Positions 1 through 11,885 of a DNA stretch of 64,000 bases are shown piece after piece. A program made the position numbers and the translations under genes. The DNA comes from Spinacia oleracea (taxonomy: Eukaryota; Streptophyta; Magnoliopsida; Caryophyllales; Amaranthaceae), in contig NC_079489.1 in NCBI RefSeq assembly GCF_020520425.1, positions 89,632,810-89,696,809 on the forward strand. The letters are read 5' to 3'. The notes beneath the pieces are model-generated. The model was not told the DNA's origin, made no database searches, and saw only the letters and a program-made list of their open reading frames with translations. Position 1 is the stretch's first letter. Each line of letters begins with the position of its first letter.

Positions 1-18
1 CGTCCTTTCTTTTTGCAG

Positions 19-1373
19 CTGTGGGCCTTTGAGCACTTACCTTGGCTGGCTCCCCGAAAGGGGCAGAGGCCTTTGGAGTTCCCTGCCGGTCGCCGTTGGG
101 GTTGGAAAAAGAAGCTGACAGTGCGTCCACCGCCCGATACCGTGTGGGATCTTATCCGGGACGGGAACCCTGAGCATGTACAGAATCTTAACATCTATCT
201 CGTATTTCGTCATTCTTTTTATTTTCTATGTGCGAGATCTGACTGTGTTTGTACAAAAACAGGTGGTTTGGACCCCATGGCTCTCTTTTAGGGGTACCCA
301 TGCTTCGGTCAGGGATAGTTATGCCCTGAGCCAGATGCGGGTCTTGTTCGTTGGCCGTCGGGACCCTGTCTGGTACCTGGGAGAGCGGGTACGTATGCAG
401 ACGGTCGGAGCTTTTTCGGTGCCTAGGCCTCCGCCTGCGACCATGTTGTCTACTCGCTCGATAGGCGAGTCGTGGAGGGTCCACTCGAGGACTGGCGTGC
501 CGGCGACGGAGTTGGTGATAGAGGGAGCTAGCTATTACCAGTTTATCCAGGATTCTCTTCGTCTCCCGGAGCCTGGCGCTGTAAGTTTCCTTCTCTCTTC
601 GTATTGATTTTAGTGTTTTCATGCTCGTGCCCATGTGTTTATGCCTACTGTGTCTTGTGCAGGAGTGTCCTGACCCTTCGTTGGGGGGATGGGTGCTTCC
701 CGATGCTCGGATCTCGTATACCGGAGAGAGTGGATCCGAGATTGTGGAGACTTTCCCGGAAGACCGGGTTTTCCATGCTCCGCTCCCTGAGGGAGTACAG
801 GCGGTATGCACCTTTTATTTGTGCACTCTTCTTATATTTTTTCTCTCTTTTTTTACTAACATTCCTGTTTCAGGTTCCGGCCCGTACGGCCAACGCGATG
901 GTGGGGGTGATCAATCGGTTGAAGTCCGGGTTGGTTCGAGCCCGGTCTGCACTTTCTTGCAGGAGCCCCCACTCTACTCGGGTAATGTGCCCTCTTTTTT
1001 TTTCTTTTGATCTGTACCTTTTGTTTGGCTTTCGGTTACTCACTCTCTTTTTTGTCTTTTCTTGTAGACGGGTGCTGGACGCGCCGGGGCCGACGACGCG
1101 GGTCCCTCGGGCGGGGGACACGGTCGTGAGAGAGAGAGGGCACGGCACTCGCCCCTACGGCATCGCCTTTCCGACGCGGAGGTGAGTTCTTCCGGGGAGA
1201 GGTCCGAGCCGGAGCGTAGGCAACGTTCCGTGTCAGTGGCCCGAGAGCCTAGCCCTGAGTTGCAGTCAAAACCTCATTTTTGGGGTGACTTTGGCTGGGG
1301 GCCCTCATACCACGGGGAGTGGAGTGGATGGACCGGCGAGGCTTGGAGACATAGAGCCGATGACGAGTCTTAG
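19..1373 (+). CDS. Plant mobile domain (PMD) protein, 3' part of a spliced gene carried antisense in a Tat-like retrotransposon
   Basis: Five exons can be read with GT-AG borders: 19-177, 263-580, 663-803, 874-981 and 1068-1373 (stop TAG). They give 343 residues without a stop, and every intron is phase 0 and only 70-90 bp. The upstream exons lie left of the window. Early residues (LWAFEHL..LAPRKGQRP, then VVWTPW..FRGTH and WYLGERV) match the C-terminal half of the aminotransferase-like plant mobile domain, as in MAIN/MAIL1 and transposon-borne relatives. The tail is rich in Arg, Ser and Glu and ends in a Trp/Gly-rich patch. The gene runs opposite to pol (2224-6125) and converges on it tail to tail. 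PMD proteins are linked to silencing and transposons, but the biochemical role is unknown. The assignment rests on recognising the motif and on the second copy at 61696-63264. Alternatively it could be a fossil of a host gene, but this part has no lesion. Confidence 0.72.
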
Positions 1374-2223
1374 GCTTACCTCCTGTTTTGTACATATTCA
1401 TTCTTGTATTCCGCATGTATATATATATATATTTTTTTGCGATTTTTGGTGCAAGAATGTTTTGAGCCTTCCGTGGGCTTTGTTTTAACATTTTATAGCA
1501 ATATTAGCTTTCTAAACCAACGACGAATTTTGAAAAGGGAATGACTTTCGTAAAAATAATGAGTTCATACAAGAGTGCACACATATTTTTAGACTAACCG
1601 ACTACTTGGGGTATTACATATGCATGTTCACTATTTTTTTGTTTTTTGCCGACTCGTGCCATACTCCTTTGTTGGGCTTGTTCCTGAAAATTCTTGTGGC
1701 TTTGTTTTTTCATTCTATTTGGTCTTGCCCGTGCATGGGTTAGGGTAGAGTGCCCTTTGCAATATCTTTTCTTCTTGATGCGTTGCATGTCTTTATTATT
1801 TTTTAATTTTTATTGGACCGAATCCTTGAGAAGGATTGCCTACGTGTCTTGTCAGAATCAGGTCGCGCGTAGTTCTAGCTTTTGAGAAATTTTTTGAAAG
1901 GGTGTTCATTACACGTCTGCTTCCCCCCCCCCCCCCCCAAGTGTTCGTGGTTCTTTTGAGGGTTAGAAAAAGGAGTGTGAACACTTGCAGAAGCGGGAGG
2001 GTAGGTGGCAAGAGAGTATGACGCCCGATCAAGGGCGAAGGAAATATCGGCGCCCAAGCCTGGGCGTGAAAAATAACAGCGCCCAGTCCTGGGCGTTGAA
2101 GTTTTGTCCTTCGCTTTTTCTACTTTATCGAGTTTTATGCCGTTTGTTTAGAGTAATGCGCAGAATGTTTGCTTATGAGTCTAATGTGTTTTATTAGATG
2201 CCTTAACTCCGGACTGATTTTTA
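1374..2223. other. Tail-to-tail spacer between the antisense PMD gene and pol
   Basis: This is 850 bp between the PMD stop codon and the pol stop codon on the other strand. It should hold both transcript ends, but I see no unambiguous poly(A) signal pair. It contains a (TA)n run near 1418-1432, a poly-C run near 1923-1938 and the GC hairpin pair at 2050-2096. No coding sequence is convincing. Confidence 0.6.
2050..2096. repeat. Paired GC hairpin motif, copy 1
   Basis: Two units begin with GCGCCCA at 2050 and 2079, exactly 29 nt apart. Each can fold as CGCCCA-loop-TGGGCG with a 4-nt loop. The second unit is followed by TTGAA. The same arrangement recurs at 6554 and 8334. Confidence 0.75.
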
Positions 2224-5200
2224 TTAAATATGGTACTTTGTCAATTGGTCTAAGTTCGTGAGGTTAGCGAATTCCGCTCCATCTATGTCAGCTAGTTGGA
2301 TTGCTCCGCCAGGTAGGATGGTCTTTACAAAATACGGTCATGTCCAGTTAGGCCGGAATTTTCCTCCAGGGTCCGTAGTAGGTGCACGGACTTCTTTTAA
2401 TACAAAATCGCCTTCTTTGATATTTCGAGGTTTGACTCTTTTGTTGAATTGGCTTGTGATGCGCTTTTGATACACTTGCACGTGATGTAGAGCTCTTAAC
2501 CTCTGTTCGTCTAAAAGGACGAGCTCGTCGTACCTAGCTTGAACCCAATCAGCTTCGGGTAGCTTGCTTTCTAGGACGATCCGGAGGGAGGGAATTTCCA
2601 ACTCGACCGGTTGAACTGCTTCCATTCCGTATACCAAGGAGTAGGGTGTTACTCCAATGGAGGTGCGGATTGAGGTTCGATAGCCCCATAATGCGAAGTG
2701 TAATTTGTTGGGCCAATCCTTATAATTTTCGGCCATTTTTTCGATTATGACTTTAATATTTTTGTTGGCCGCCTCTACCGCGTCGTTCATTTCCGGCCTG
2801 TAGGGAGAGGATTTATGGTGTTTGACATGATATTTTTCGAGCAGGTCTTGGACTTCGGCCCTGAAGTGGGAACCTTGGTCACTTATGATTTCATGTGGAA
2901 CCCCGTATCGACAGAATATGTTCTTTTCTAGGAATCGAGCGACATGTTTGGCCGTTAACTTTGCATAGGAGACTGCCTCTACCCATTTAGTGAAGTAATC
3001 AATTGCGACTAAAACGTACTCGTGTCCCCCTACGCCTGTTGGTGTTACCTTGCCGATTATATCTATACCCCAGGTGGAAAAGGGTCATGGAGAAGTGAAG
3101 GTGTATAGTTCTGAGGGAGGCAAATGGTTAAGGTTACTGAAGATTTGGCATTTTGGGCAAGTTTTTACAAAGTGATGACAATCAGTTTTCATAGTGGTCC
3201 AATAGTACCCTGAGCGGGATATTTTTCGGGATAGCATTTTTCCGTTCATATGGGGTCCGCACACGCCGTTATGGTATTCTTCCATTAGTCTTTGGGCTTG
3301 GTTTTGATGGACACAAAGTAACTTGATTTTATTCGGCGTGTATTTGTACAGTTCTCCTAGAATTATGCTATATTGTGAAGCGAGGAGGCGTAGGGCCTTT
3401 TGTGCTCGCGGGGAAGTGTTTGGGGGGAATTCCCCACTTGTTTTGTAACGAAGGATGTCCGTGTACCATGGTTCTTCTTCGGTGTTTTCAGGTTCGGAGT
3501 CTATGGCACAACAATAAGCCGGCTCTTTCCTTCGCTCGACCCGAAGGGTCATTCCGTCCCATTCATTCGGGATGTTGAGCATTGAAGCTAGCTTCGCTAG
3601 TGCATCCGCGAATTAGTTGTCGTCTCTTGGCAAGTACGTATACTCGATTTTTTCAAATTGCTCGACTATTTGGTCTAAGTGAGCTTGATATTTTGAGAGA
3701 CTAGTGCTTCGGACCTTCCATCTTTTGGATATATGGTTGATTATTAGGGAAGAATCCCCGAAGACTTGTAGATGTTTGACTCCGAGGCTAACTGCGGCCT
3801 CTAGCCCAACTATGCAGGCCTCGTATTCGGCGGCATTGTTTGTGGCCTCGAAGTCAAGTTTGACGGAAATTGGTATATGGGCTCCTTCGGGACTGACTAG
3901 GAGAACTCCGACGCCGCATCCTTTTTGGTTGGACGCGCCATCGAAGTATAGTGTCCAATGGTCGTCTCGTATCATCAGAAGTTCCTCGTCGGGGAGGAGG
4001 TAAGCTTCTGTGGTTTCCTCATTCGTGGCATGCTCGGCCAGGAATTCGGCTACCGCTCTTCCTTTGATTGTTTTTTCCCGCATGAATTTCAGGTCGAATT
4101 CTGAGAGCATGACTAGCCACCTGGACAGGCGACCATTTAGGGCGGGCTTTTCGAACATGTATTTTAAGGGATCTAGTTGTGACACTATATGAACAGTGTG
4201 GGCCAATAGGTAATGTCTGAGTTTTTTGGATGCCCAGACGAGGGCGAGACAGGTTTTCTCAAGTTCTGTGTATCTCGTCTCGTACTGTATGAACTTCTTG
4301 CTCAAGTAGTAAATGGCTCGCTCGGATCCATGTACACACTGTGAGAGCATAGCTCCTGCTGCAGTATCCGTGACGGTTAGGTATAGGCGTAAAGGGATTC
4401 CAGGCAAAGGCGGGGAGAGGACGGGTGGTTTGCTTAGGTATTCTTTGATTTTATCGAAGGCAGTTTGGCATTGTTCATCCCATTCGATCTTTTCTTCTTT
4501 TCTTAATTTTTTGAATATTGGCTCACAAGTCATAGTAAGCTTGGAAATGAACCTACTAATGTATTGCAGCTTTCCTAGGAAGCCCCTTATCTGTTTTTCA
4601 GTTTTTGGTGGGGGCATTTCGGTAATGGCTTTGATCTTAGATGGGTCAATCTCGATTCCTCGCGTACTAACAACATATCCTAGCAATTTTCCCGAGGTTA
4701 CCCCGAACACACATTTTTGTGGATTTAGTCTCATGTTATATTTCAAGATTCGGTGAAGAACTTTTTAAGTGCCGGGAGGTGACCGTGCCGGTCTTTAGAT
4801 TTGACGATCATGTCGTCCACATAGACCTCGATTTCTTTGTGTATCATGTCATGGAGTAACGTGGTGGCTGTTCTTTGATAGGTGGCCCCCGCGTTTTTCA
4901 AACCAAAAGGCATTACAGTGTAACAATATGTTCCCCAAGGGGTAATGAAAGTTGTTTTTTCCATGTCTTCTTCTGCCATGAGTATTTGGTTATATCCGGC
5001 GTACCCGTCCATAAAGGAGAGGAGCGCGTGCTCTGCGGTGTTGTCTACTAGTATGTCAATGTGAGGTAGAGGGAAGTCATCTTTAGGACTGGCTTTGTTG
5101 AGGTCTCGAAAGTCTACGCACATTCGCACTCGTCCATCTTTTTTAGCTACAGGGACAATATTGGCCACCCATTCTGGGTAGTTGTAGACTTTTATAAAGC

Positions 5201-6125
5201 CGGCGTCTAATTGTTTAGTGACTTCTTCTTTTATTTTCAAGGCTATCTCTGGTTTGAGCCGCCGTAGCTTTTGTTTTACTGGCGTCATTTTGGGATCTAG
5301 CGAAATTTTATGCTCAGCGATTTCTCGATCTATTCCTGGCATGTCTTTGTAGGACCAAGCAAAGACACCCTCGAATTCCCGCAGAGTGGAGATTAGATCG
5401 GCCTTTTCAGTGGGAGTTAAGGTGAGGCCAATTTTAATAATTTTAGGATTTTCTTCTGTTCCAATAATTACCGATTCTGTGTCCTCAATTATAGGAGTTT
5501 TAAGTTCTTGTTCACTTACATCTTTTATTAGTTCGGTATATTCCTCTTCTGGCTCTTTTTCGTGCTCATTAGTGGCGAGACATTCTGCATTTTTAAGCGG
5601 CACATACTCAAAAGTTTTGTTTATCTTATTAAAGTCATGAAGCATTACATCAAAAAGATCTCCCGGAGTAGAGATTTCCGGGTCTAAACTATTTTTGGGA
5701 AGGGTTACAATTTTGCTAGGTTCGGACTCGGAGTCAGACTCGGATTCAGACTCTAATTCTTCGTACATCGGACCCTCTCCCGCGGATATCTTGAACTTCA
5801 TCCCACGAGCATTAGTCCATTTGAAAGTCTTGCGCCACCCTCGTTGGATTTGGTCATCTTTTGAGGGTGATGGAGCGATCAATTTAGTAGGATCGAACAC
5901 TTCATCTTGGAGAGCTAATGCCATGATTTCTGTTTCTTTCTTCGCTCTTTTCTTTTCTAACCCAAACAATAGCCCGAAAGCGTGTGAGTTGGGGAGCTTT
6001 TTTGGCATAGCATGGTTCTTTGGGGCGAGTGGCCTTTGAGAACGTAAAGGGTCGTGTCGCAGAGCATGCGTCTCTTGGGTTTGTGCGACCTCTAGGTATA
6101 GATGTTCGGGATATGCTTCTTCCAT
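2224..6125 (-). pseudogene. Ty3/gypsy Tat-lineage pol (RT, RNase H, archaeal-type RNase H, integrase), broken
   Basis: Reading from 6125 downward, a 460-residue frame carries an acidic linker and the reverse transcriptase (MCVDFRDLN, then catalytic YVDDMIVKS). It is lost to a one-base frameshift near 4750. The next frame (about 4746-3613) holds the end of RT, a first RNase H (YYLSKKF, ETRYTELEKTCLALVW) and a second, archaeal-type RNase H (LYFDGASNQKGCG). This double RNase H is typical of Tat elements. Stops follow at 3613-3615, about 3082-3084 and 2338-2340, all in one frame, and that frame ends at TAA 2224-2226. Between them lie the integrase HHCC zinc finger (TCPKCQ), the catalytic core (WGIDIIG, ISDQGSHF, the Glu in AVEAANKN) and the C-terminal region. 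No protease or gag is recognisable, so the copy cannot move by itself. Confidence 0.9.
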
Positions 6126-7366
6126 CGTGTTCCTTGATGGCTATCACGGGCAAGTACTCAGGGGCCTTGCATTATTGTTGTGGAGTAGGAGACACATTAG
6201 TTTGTTTCGTGAGTCGGTTTTTTAGACATTCTATGACTACCCTTAAGTCGGACTAGTATATTTTGACTGCTATGTGTGCACTTTGAACTCTTTATGTTTT
6301 CGAAAATCTCTGCCCGTGTGACATTCATGATTATTTGCATGGTCGACTTTTAGTGTCGAGCATTGCCGTCGTAGGAGGCCTAACAACGACGCAAAGAGTT
6401 ATTAATTTTTTCGCGAGTCGCTTTTGAAATCGAGTGCTTTTCTTACGCCCTCGTAGCAATTCTTTTTATGAACATTTTTTTGCGCTACGTATTTTCCTTT
6501 CGCGCGGGCACCGAGGCTGTTGCGCCTGACCAGAAGGCCAAGCAGCAACTTCAGCGCCCAGCGAGGGGCGTGAGAATTTCTGGCGCCCAGCCAGGGGCGT
6601 TGAAAATGCGTCCCTGGCTGGTTCTTATTTTCTGTCTTCTGTTTATGCGACTTCGATTTGCGTGCTTGCCTAATAACGTCCTTTACGCGTAACAGCGTTT
6701 GTGGGATTCGTTACAGGCCGTCCCGATCGTCCCTTATTTTTGTGGCGATCATTCGGGCTTGCGGAACACGTGTTTCGGTATAACTCTTTAGCAAATTAGT
6801 CTACGAATGTTTGGGCAATTTTTAAGGTCGTTGGTTTTCTAGGATAGTTTGTCGCACACAATCACATATTTCGCTACACATAACTACATTACAAACATGG
6901 ATTTGAAAATTAAATATGTCACGTAGTTTATGATAGGCTTCTATGGGTAGTTTATTTGCGCCTGGCTTGGTACCGCTTCTATCGTAGATCCGACACATGC
7001 CCCGGTCGAGGTAGTGTCTTCAACAGACGAATTACGCTCAAGAGGCCAACCCGCAAGTGCAAGCCAAGGGGGCATGCAGGCGAGAGGGACCTAATGAGCG
7101 AGCGATTGGGTTCGGGATAGGTGTACTACCTGCACAAGTACCGAGTGGGCGACATGTGCGGCGTATGCACCCCCCTATTGGCGAAAAAGAGGTATCCTTA
7201 GTCCTAACTCCCGAGGGAGCCGAGATTCGTTATGAGGTTCTGCCCGTTCACATTAATATGCTGATTTTCAGGTCGTCCCAACTTGATGGGGAAATAAACG
7301 CGGGGTAGGATCGTTTCACCCTTCGGCTATTTTGATTACCTACAAGCACGAGTATTTCCTTCACTA
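6126..7366 (-). other. Leader of Tat-like element 1, gag apparently deleted
   Basis: This region lies between the primer binding site and the surviving pol frame. An intact element would have a leader plus gag and protease here. I find no gag core, no zinc knuckle and no Asp-Ser/Thr-Gly protease motif on the minus strand, which suggests an internal deletion ending near 6150. It contains the second GC hairpin pair (6554-6600). Plus-strand frames here look like chance. Confidence 0.55.
6554..6600. repeat. Paired GC hairpin motif, copy 2
   Basis: GCGCCCA units start at 6554 and 6583, again 29 nt apart. Each is closed by GGGGCG, and the second is followed by TTGAAAAT. Orientation and flanks match the copies at 2050 and 8334. 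Confidence 0.75.
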
Positions 7367-7384
7367 TCCCCAGTGGAGTCGCCA
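7367..7384 (-). promoter_or_regulatory. Primer binding site of Tat-like element 1
   Basis: The minus strand reads TGGCGACTCCACTGGGGA one base inside the LTR edge. This is the position and the kind of tRNA-3'-end complement expected for Tat/Ogre-like elements. I recall a tRNA-Arg type primer but did not align it. Confidence 0.65.
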
Positions 7385-8240
7385 CTGTGAGGGGGTCGAA
7401 AAAGCACGAGGCTAATGCGTGACCTCGTCCCTCGTGGGTGTGACGATTCTTTTTATTCAATCAAGTGTAATTGGATTTCCTGTGAGTTTACACCCAATTG
7501 ACTAGTAATATAGGAGTCGCCATTCAGTTTTTAACGACAATGAGAAAAACTGACAAAACCCGGTTATCGTGACATAAAGGGAGTGCAATTATGTTTGACC
7601 ACGACGGCCGTAGGTTCCCTTGTGATCCCTGGTGTGGGGATCTCTCAACATACACCCGCAAGGTAGAGATTGAGGGTTCGGGGGACTGTAACTACCGAGA
7701 GGAGTACTTCGCTCGTCGATAACTCCAGAGGCAGGATATCCTTACTAGCTCAGCATAAATAATTGAAGGGACATGCGTTAACTATTAAACTAATCTGAAT
7801 TGATTTTAGCAATATGCAACATATAATACTAATTCGATCGTGATTATCTGATTTAAATAGCATTAAGGGACCTAGCATGATAATCCAATTTCCCAAAAAT
7901 ATTATATTTGTTAGGCGTGATAGAACAATCAGATTAGGTTAGTTTAACAGTTCATAAAAAGGGCGAGGAAAGCAGTTAAATCATCGAAAAGGGACACATT
8001 ACGACGCACCCTTGAGAGGCGCGTCACGTTTCTCAGAAAACTAACCACTTTGACTTTGCTATTTCTCCTTTTTATTTAACGAATCTCAATTATGGGACAG
8101 GATACGTTCTGTTCGATTTATGGATCGATTGCGACAGAACGCGTGAACAATTTCGCAGCGAGAGGCTTAGGCTAAGGGTTGGAGTCAATACTCAGAATAT
8201 GATTATGTGTTGTGTGTGTTCCTTTCACGTCGAATTTAGG

Positions 8241-8253
8241 GGTCTATTTATAG
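8241..8253 (-). promoter_or_regulatory. LTR TATA box
   Basis: The minus strand reads CTATAAATAGACC inside the LTR, a good plant TATA box. It lies about 80-140 bp downstream of the paired GC hairpin. Confidence 0.65.
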
Positions 8254-8333
8254 GGAAGAGTTCGTGGAAAGATAGAATTGCAGAGTTCTAATCCACAAAG
8301 AATTAGGAAAAAACACGTACCCAGGTATTTTCA

Positions 8334-8380
8334 GCGCCCAGGCTTGGGAGCCGAAGATTTCGGCGCCCAGAGCCAGGCGT
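8334..8380. repeat. Paired GC hairpin motif, copy 3 (LTR U3)
   Basis: GCGCCCAG units start at 8334 and 8363, 29 nt apart, with TTGAAAAT after the second. This copy is more diverged than those at 2050 and 6554 but keeps spacing and orientation. It sits upstream of the LTR TATA box. Confidence 0.75.
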
Positions 8381-8847
8381 TGAAAATAGGGTCTGGGCTG
8401 TTTTCTTTAGTCGGATTCGGATTCCTGAAATCCGTAGAGTTTGAGACTTAATCGAGTCTTTTAGTGCGTATCAATTTTATGACGGAATGCGTCTGGGCCC
8501 GTTAGGAACTCTAGGCTCGTTAGGATTTTAATTAATACGTAACTCTTATTTCCGAATCATATTAGGAATAGGATTCTCGCAGTTTTCTATCTCATTTAGG
8601 ATTTATGTTGGAGTGCAACACCTAGTTCTGACAGGTTTCTATCCTTTATGATTTGCCACTTTTAGAAGCTACCTTTTACAGCAGTTACTATTTTTAGCAG
8701 GTTTCCATAAATAGCAGGTTTCGGGTGAAATGTAAAGGGGAATTGAGATTCGTTTATTTTATAGGAGATGCGTTGTCAAGTGGAGATTTATGCTTTCATC
8801 ATCGAACCTTTCCCTTTCGGAAATGGGGACAAAAGTAGGTGTCTACA

Positions 8848-10348
8848 CACTTTTATTGGGAGGGTTTCTAAAAATACCCAAAGAAAAGCTTCAAACTTTC
8901 CTTAAAAGTGGCGAGTTGGGTACTTTCAGAATGTAGTTTAAGGCCTCTCCCTAAAATCTACCCTAATCCCAGAACAGGGTTTCCTCAAATATTACCTTCA
9001 AAAATCAAAATTACAGCATACTATATAACCCCACAAGAATATAAGTTAATAAAATCTGTTGATCGATTCTTTTCAAAACTTTCAGAAAGTTGATAACAAG
9101 CTCCAAAATCAGAGAAATTTCGTCCAACACAGATAATCACAAATCATTCAATCAGTTCTTAAATAAAATTATCATTTATTACTAAAACACCAATTAACAA
9201 CATCCCACTTAGGGGAAAAGACAATTTATAAACAACTGAATATGGATTATGCAACTTTTGAGGGAGATTTGCCTTAAAAGTGACGAACTTGAAGGTACTT
9301 TCGATCGATTTTGTCCGATGGATTGGTGAGAACGAGGAGAGAGAAAGCTGAGAGCCTGAGACCTTGAGATACGATTAGGTTTTTTGTGGTTTTTTTTTCC
9401 GATTACGTATTGGGGAGGAGAGAGAAAGAAAAAAAAGTGTATTTTACTTGACCATGTGTTGACCCTTTATTTTTGTTTTAAGTTATTGGGCTTATAAACA
9501 ATACCCTATAAGAGCCCTATAAGCATAGACCCTATAAGGGCCCTGTCCAATAAGAAGGTAAAGGGTCAAGACCCTTTTAAAATTGGCCCGACCCTTATAC
9601 CCATTGGACTACCCTGTCCAATAACCAGGCCTAGTTGTGACTACTGTACATAATCTCTTAGTTTAACAGTTGGTTATATTTGATTATTTTCCCTTTTATT
9701 GCAGAAATATCAACTTTAATTATGCAGAAAAGTGTCAAATCCGGTCATCGGTCGAGTATGGGCGGGTATAATTAGTTCGGGTTAATCGGATAGTGTTTTA
9801 TATAGGATTATTGTACTCTTGTGGATTGAAAGTGTGATTTTTTCCCATGCCACTTCGGTTTTTGTCTGATGCCGGTCAGATCCAATCAGTTTTTAACAAC
9901 CCTGAGCAAAAGGTTTATAATTTCAAATGATTGAAACAAAATAAAATTAACCCCCCTTTCCTCTCTCTTCTCTATCATACTTTAGGGTTTTAGTTTTCTT
10001 GGCCGGAGAAATTAGATTATTTATGACCCTTTTTCTTGTATTTTTCATTGTTTGTTCTTCAAGTTCAGTTTTATTTTTTGGTTTCCTTTTCGTTAGTTTA
10101 TTCCCAATTTATTCTTGGTTTTTTCCTATATTTTTCTAGTTTCTTGATTCCCATCCATGGATGAGAATTTTACTTTTAGGGTTACAAAAATTGGGAAGGT
10201 GATCTGGATTCATACGGGTTTATCATCAACTTGTCGATCAGAATAATTCGTGTGCATATTGCGAATGGCTATACTTGAAAAGAAGCGAAACATCGAAAAT
10301 CTAATGGTCAAGTAAACAAATGAACCCTTAATATAATTGACTGAGCAT
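8848..10348. other. Intergenic, no gene recognised
   Basis: AT-rich sequence between the Tat-like LTR and the LINE. The longest frame (8908-9093, 61 codons) has no recognisable motif. A short repeat of the word CCCTATAAG occurs around 9500-9550. I see no RNA gene. Confidence 0.5.
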
Positions 10349-10454
10349 AAGAATCGGCATGGGAGAATTATCTGAACCAGCTTTTTCTTCTCTCTCAAGA
10401 AATGCTCTCGGCGCACGTTAAGGGTGTTTAGCTATCGTGCACCGGCCGCCATTA

Positions 10455-11885
10455 ATGGGGGGAAGGAAGAAATCTCACTCAAATAAAACTACTCAGGGAG
10501 ATGCGCAATCTTCTACTGATAAACAAAATAGATTAAACGAGGCCTTGAGAGGAGGTGGTAATCGAAACTTGGATTTTACGTCAAGTTCTGGGTTTCCCCC
10601 TTCTACTCGGTTTCAAGCAGCTGCTTCGCTGGAGAACTTTGATGAGACTACGGCGGCACGTATTAGGAGAGTGGCTTTTTCTCTGGAGCGAACTATTGAG
10701 AGTTCCTCACATGGTGAAGACATTGTTGATACCACTGGTATGGACCCAAAAATGCTTCCTCATCCTAGTACAGGCCCTATTTCAAGAGAACTTTTGGAGG
10801 TGATTGTGGAGTATAGAAGAGCTTATATGGGTGAATCGGTCAATAGGAGGTTGGAAATGGAGAGACCAATGCCGGCAACTACATGGTCTGCAGTGGTTTC
10901 TGGATCTCAACTAGCAGGTAAAGGTGCTCCACTCTCTTTTGTTGCCCCCCTAATTCAGAATGGTAAGAAGGCGGTTCAATTGCAATCCCCCTAACTTGAG
11001 ACTATGGATGCAAAATGGAATCATGCTATTATGTTGTATGTTGTTGGTTATTCCCCTACTATTGCTTCATTGACTAAATACATAGCTGCAAACTGGAACT
11101 ATGTGGGTATGCCTAGGATTTTCTTGCATGATGATGGCCATTTCATTCAATTTCAATCTATTGAGGATAAGAATGCTGTGTTGGCTGATGGGCCTCATCT
11201 CTTCTTTGGGAAACCCATGATTATCAAACCATGGAAAGCCTCCTTTGATTTCTGTGAAGAAATTCTCAGGGTTATCCCTATATGGGTGAAGTTTCCCAAC
11301 TTACCTTTGAATTGCTGGCGTATTGACTCCCTTAGCAGGATTGGAAGTAGTTTGGGTGTGCCCCTGTTTGCTGATGCTTGTACCACTAAACAGGATAGAA
11401 TTTCTTTTGCTAGATTATTGATTGAGATGGATGTTACCATTCCTTTGCCTGACTGTGTATGGATAGAGGATGATCATGGGAAGGTTGTTCAACAGAAGGT
11501 AGTGTATGACTGGACTCCTCCTTTCTGTAACACTTGCAACAAAGTGGGCCATGATTGTGTCAAGAAAGCTCCTAGTCAGACTAAGCAGATTATGAAGACA
11601 AAGAAGGTGTGGGTCCCTAAGAAGACTCAGGTTGCTCCTTCTGTAGCTGCTCCCCAAATCAATACTCCTAGCAATCAAGGGCTTCCTACTCCTGATTCTC
11701 ATGCAGGGTGGAAAGTGGTTACTAGGAAGACTAAAAGTAAGGGTGATGGGGTTGGGGTTGATAACTCTTTTGCAGTTTTAGAACAGGTGTCAGAAAGTGA
11801 GGATTCCTCTGATGATGATGAGGATGTTCATGCTGATGATGTTGGTGGTGTGTTTAGTTCTGGTAAGGATCATCCCTATCCATGA
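10455..11885 (+). pseudogene. LINE ORF1: RNA-binding DUF4283/CCHC protein, one internal stop
   Basis: The likely start is ATG at 10455; the frame also opens upstream at a GTG. The single lesion is TAA at 10992-10994, after which the frame continues to TGA 11883-11885. Residues after the stop match the DUF4283 domain of plant LINE ORF1 proteins (YSPTIASLTKYI, KPWKASFDF, IPIWVKFPNLP). A zinc knuckle follows (CNTCNKVGHDC), then a basic stretch and an acidic Ser/Asp tail. ORF1 protein normally coats the LINE RNA. The ORF2 start overlaps the ORF1 stop. Confidence 0.85.

Larger units (their letters stand above)
7386..8847 (-). mobile_element. 5' LTR of Tat-like element 1
   Basis: On the minus strand the LTR begins TGTAGACACC (ending at 8847) and finishes CCCCTCACA (7386), giving 1,462 bp with TG...CA ends next to the primer binding site. 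A TATA box (minus CTATAAATAG, 8241-8253) and an upstream GC hairpin pair (8334-8380) support a U3/R layout. The partner 3' LTR would lie left of the window, so age and target duplication cannot be judged. Sequence right of 8847 is not repeat-like. Confidence 0.75.

Noticed and set aside
188..811. 207-codon minus-strand frame opposite the PMD exons
   Set aside because: Shadow of the real exons on the other strand; it crosses introns and has no domain.
7470..7560. A second primer binding site at GGAGTCGCCA in the LTR
   Set aside because: It lies inside the LTR, and the same word occurs within LTR 2 at about 47789. The true site is next to the LTR edge at 7367-7384.
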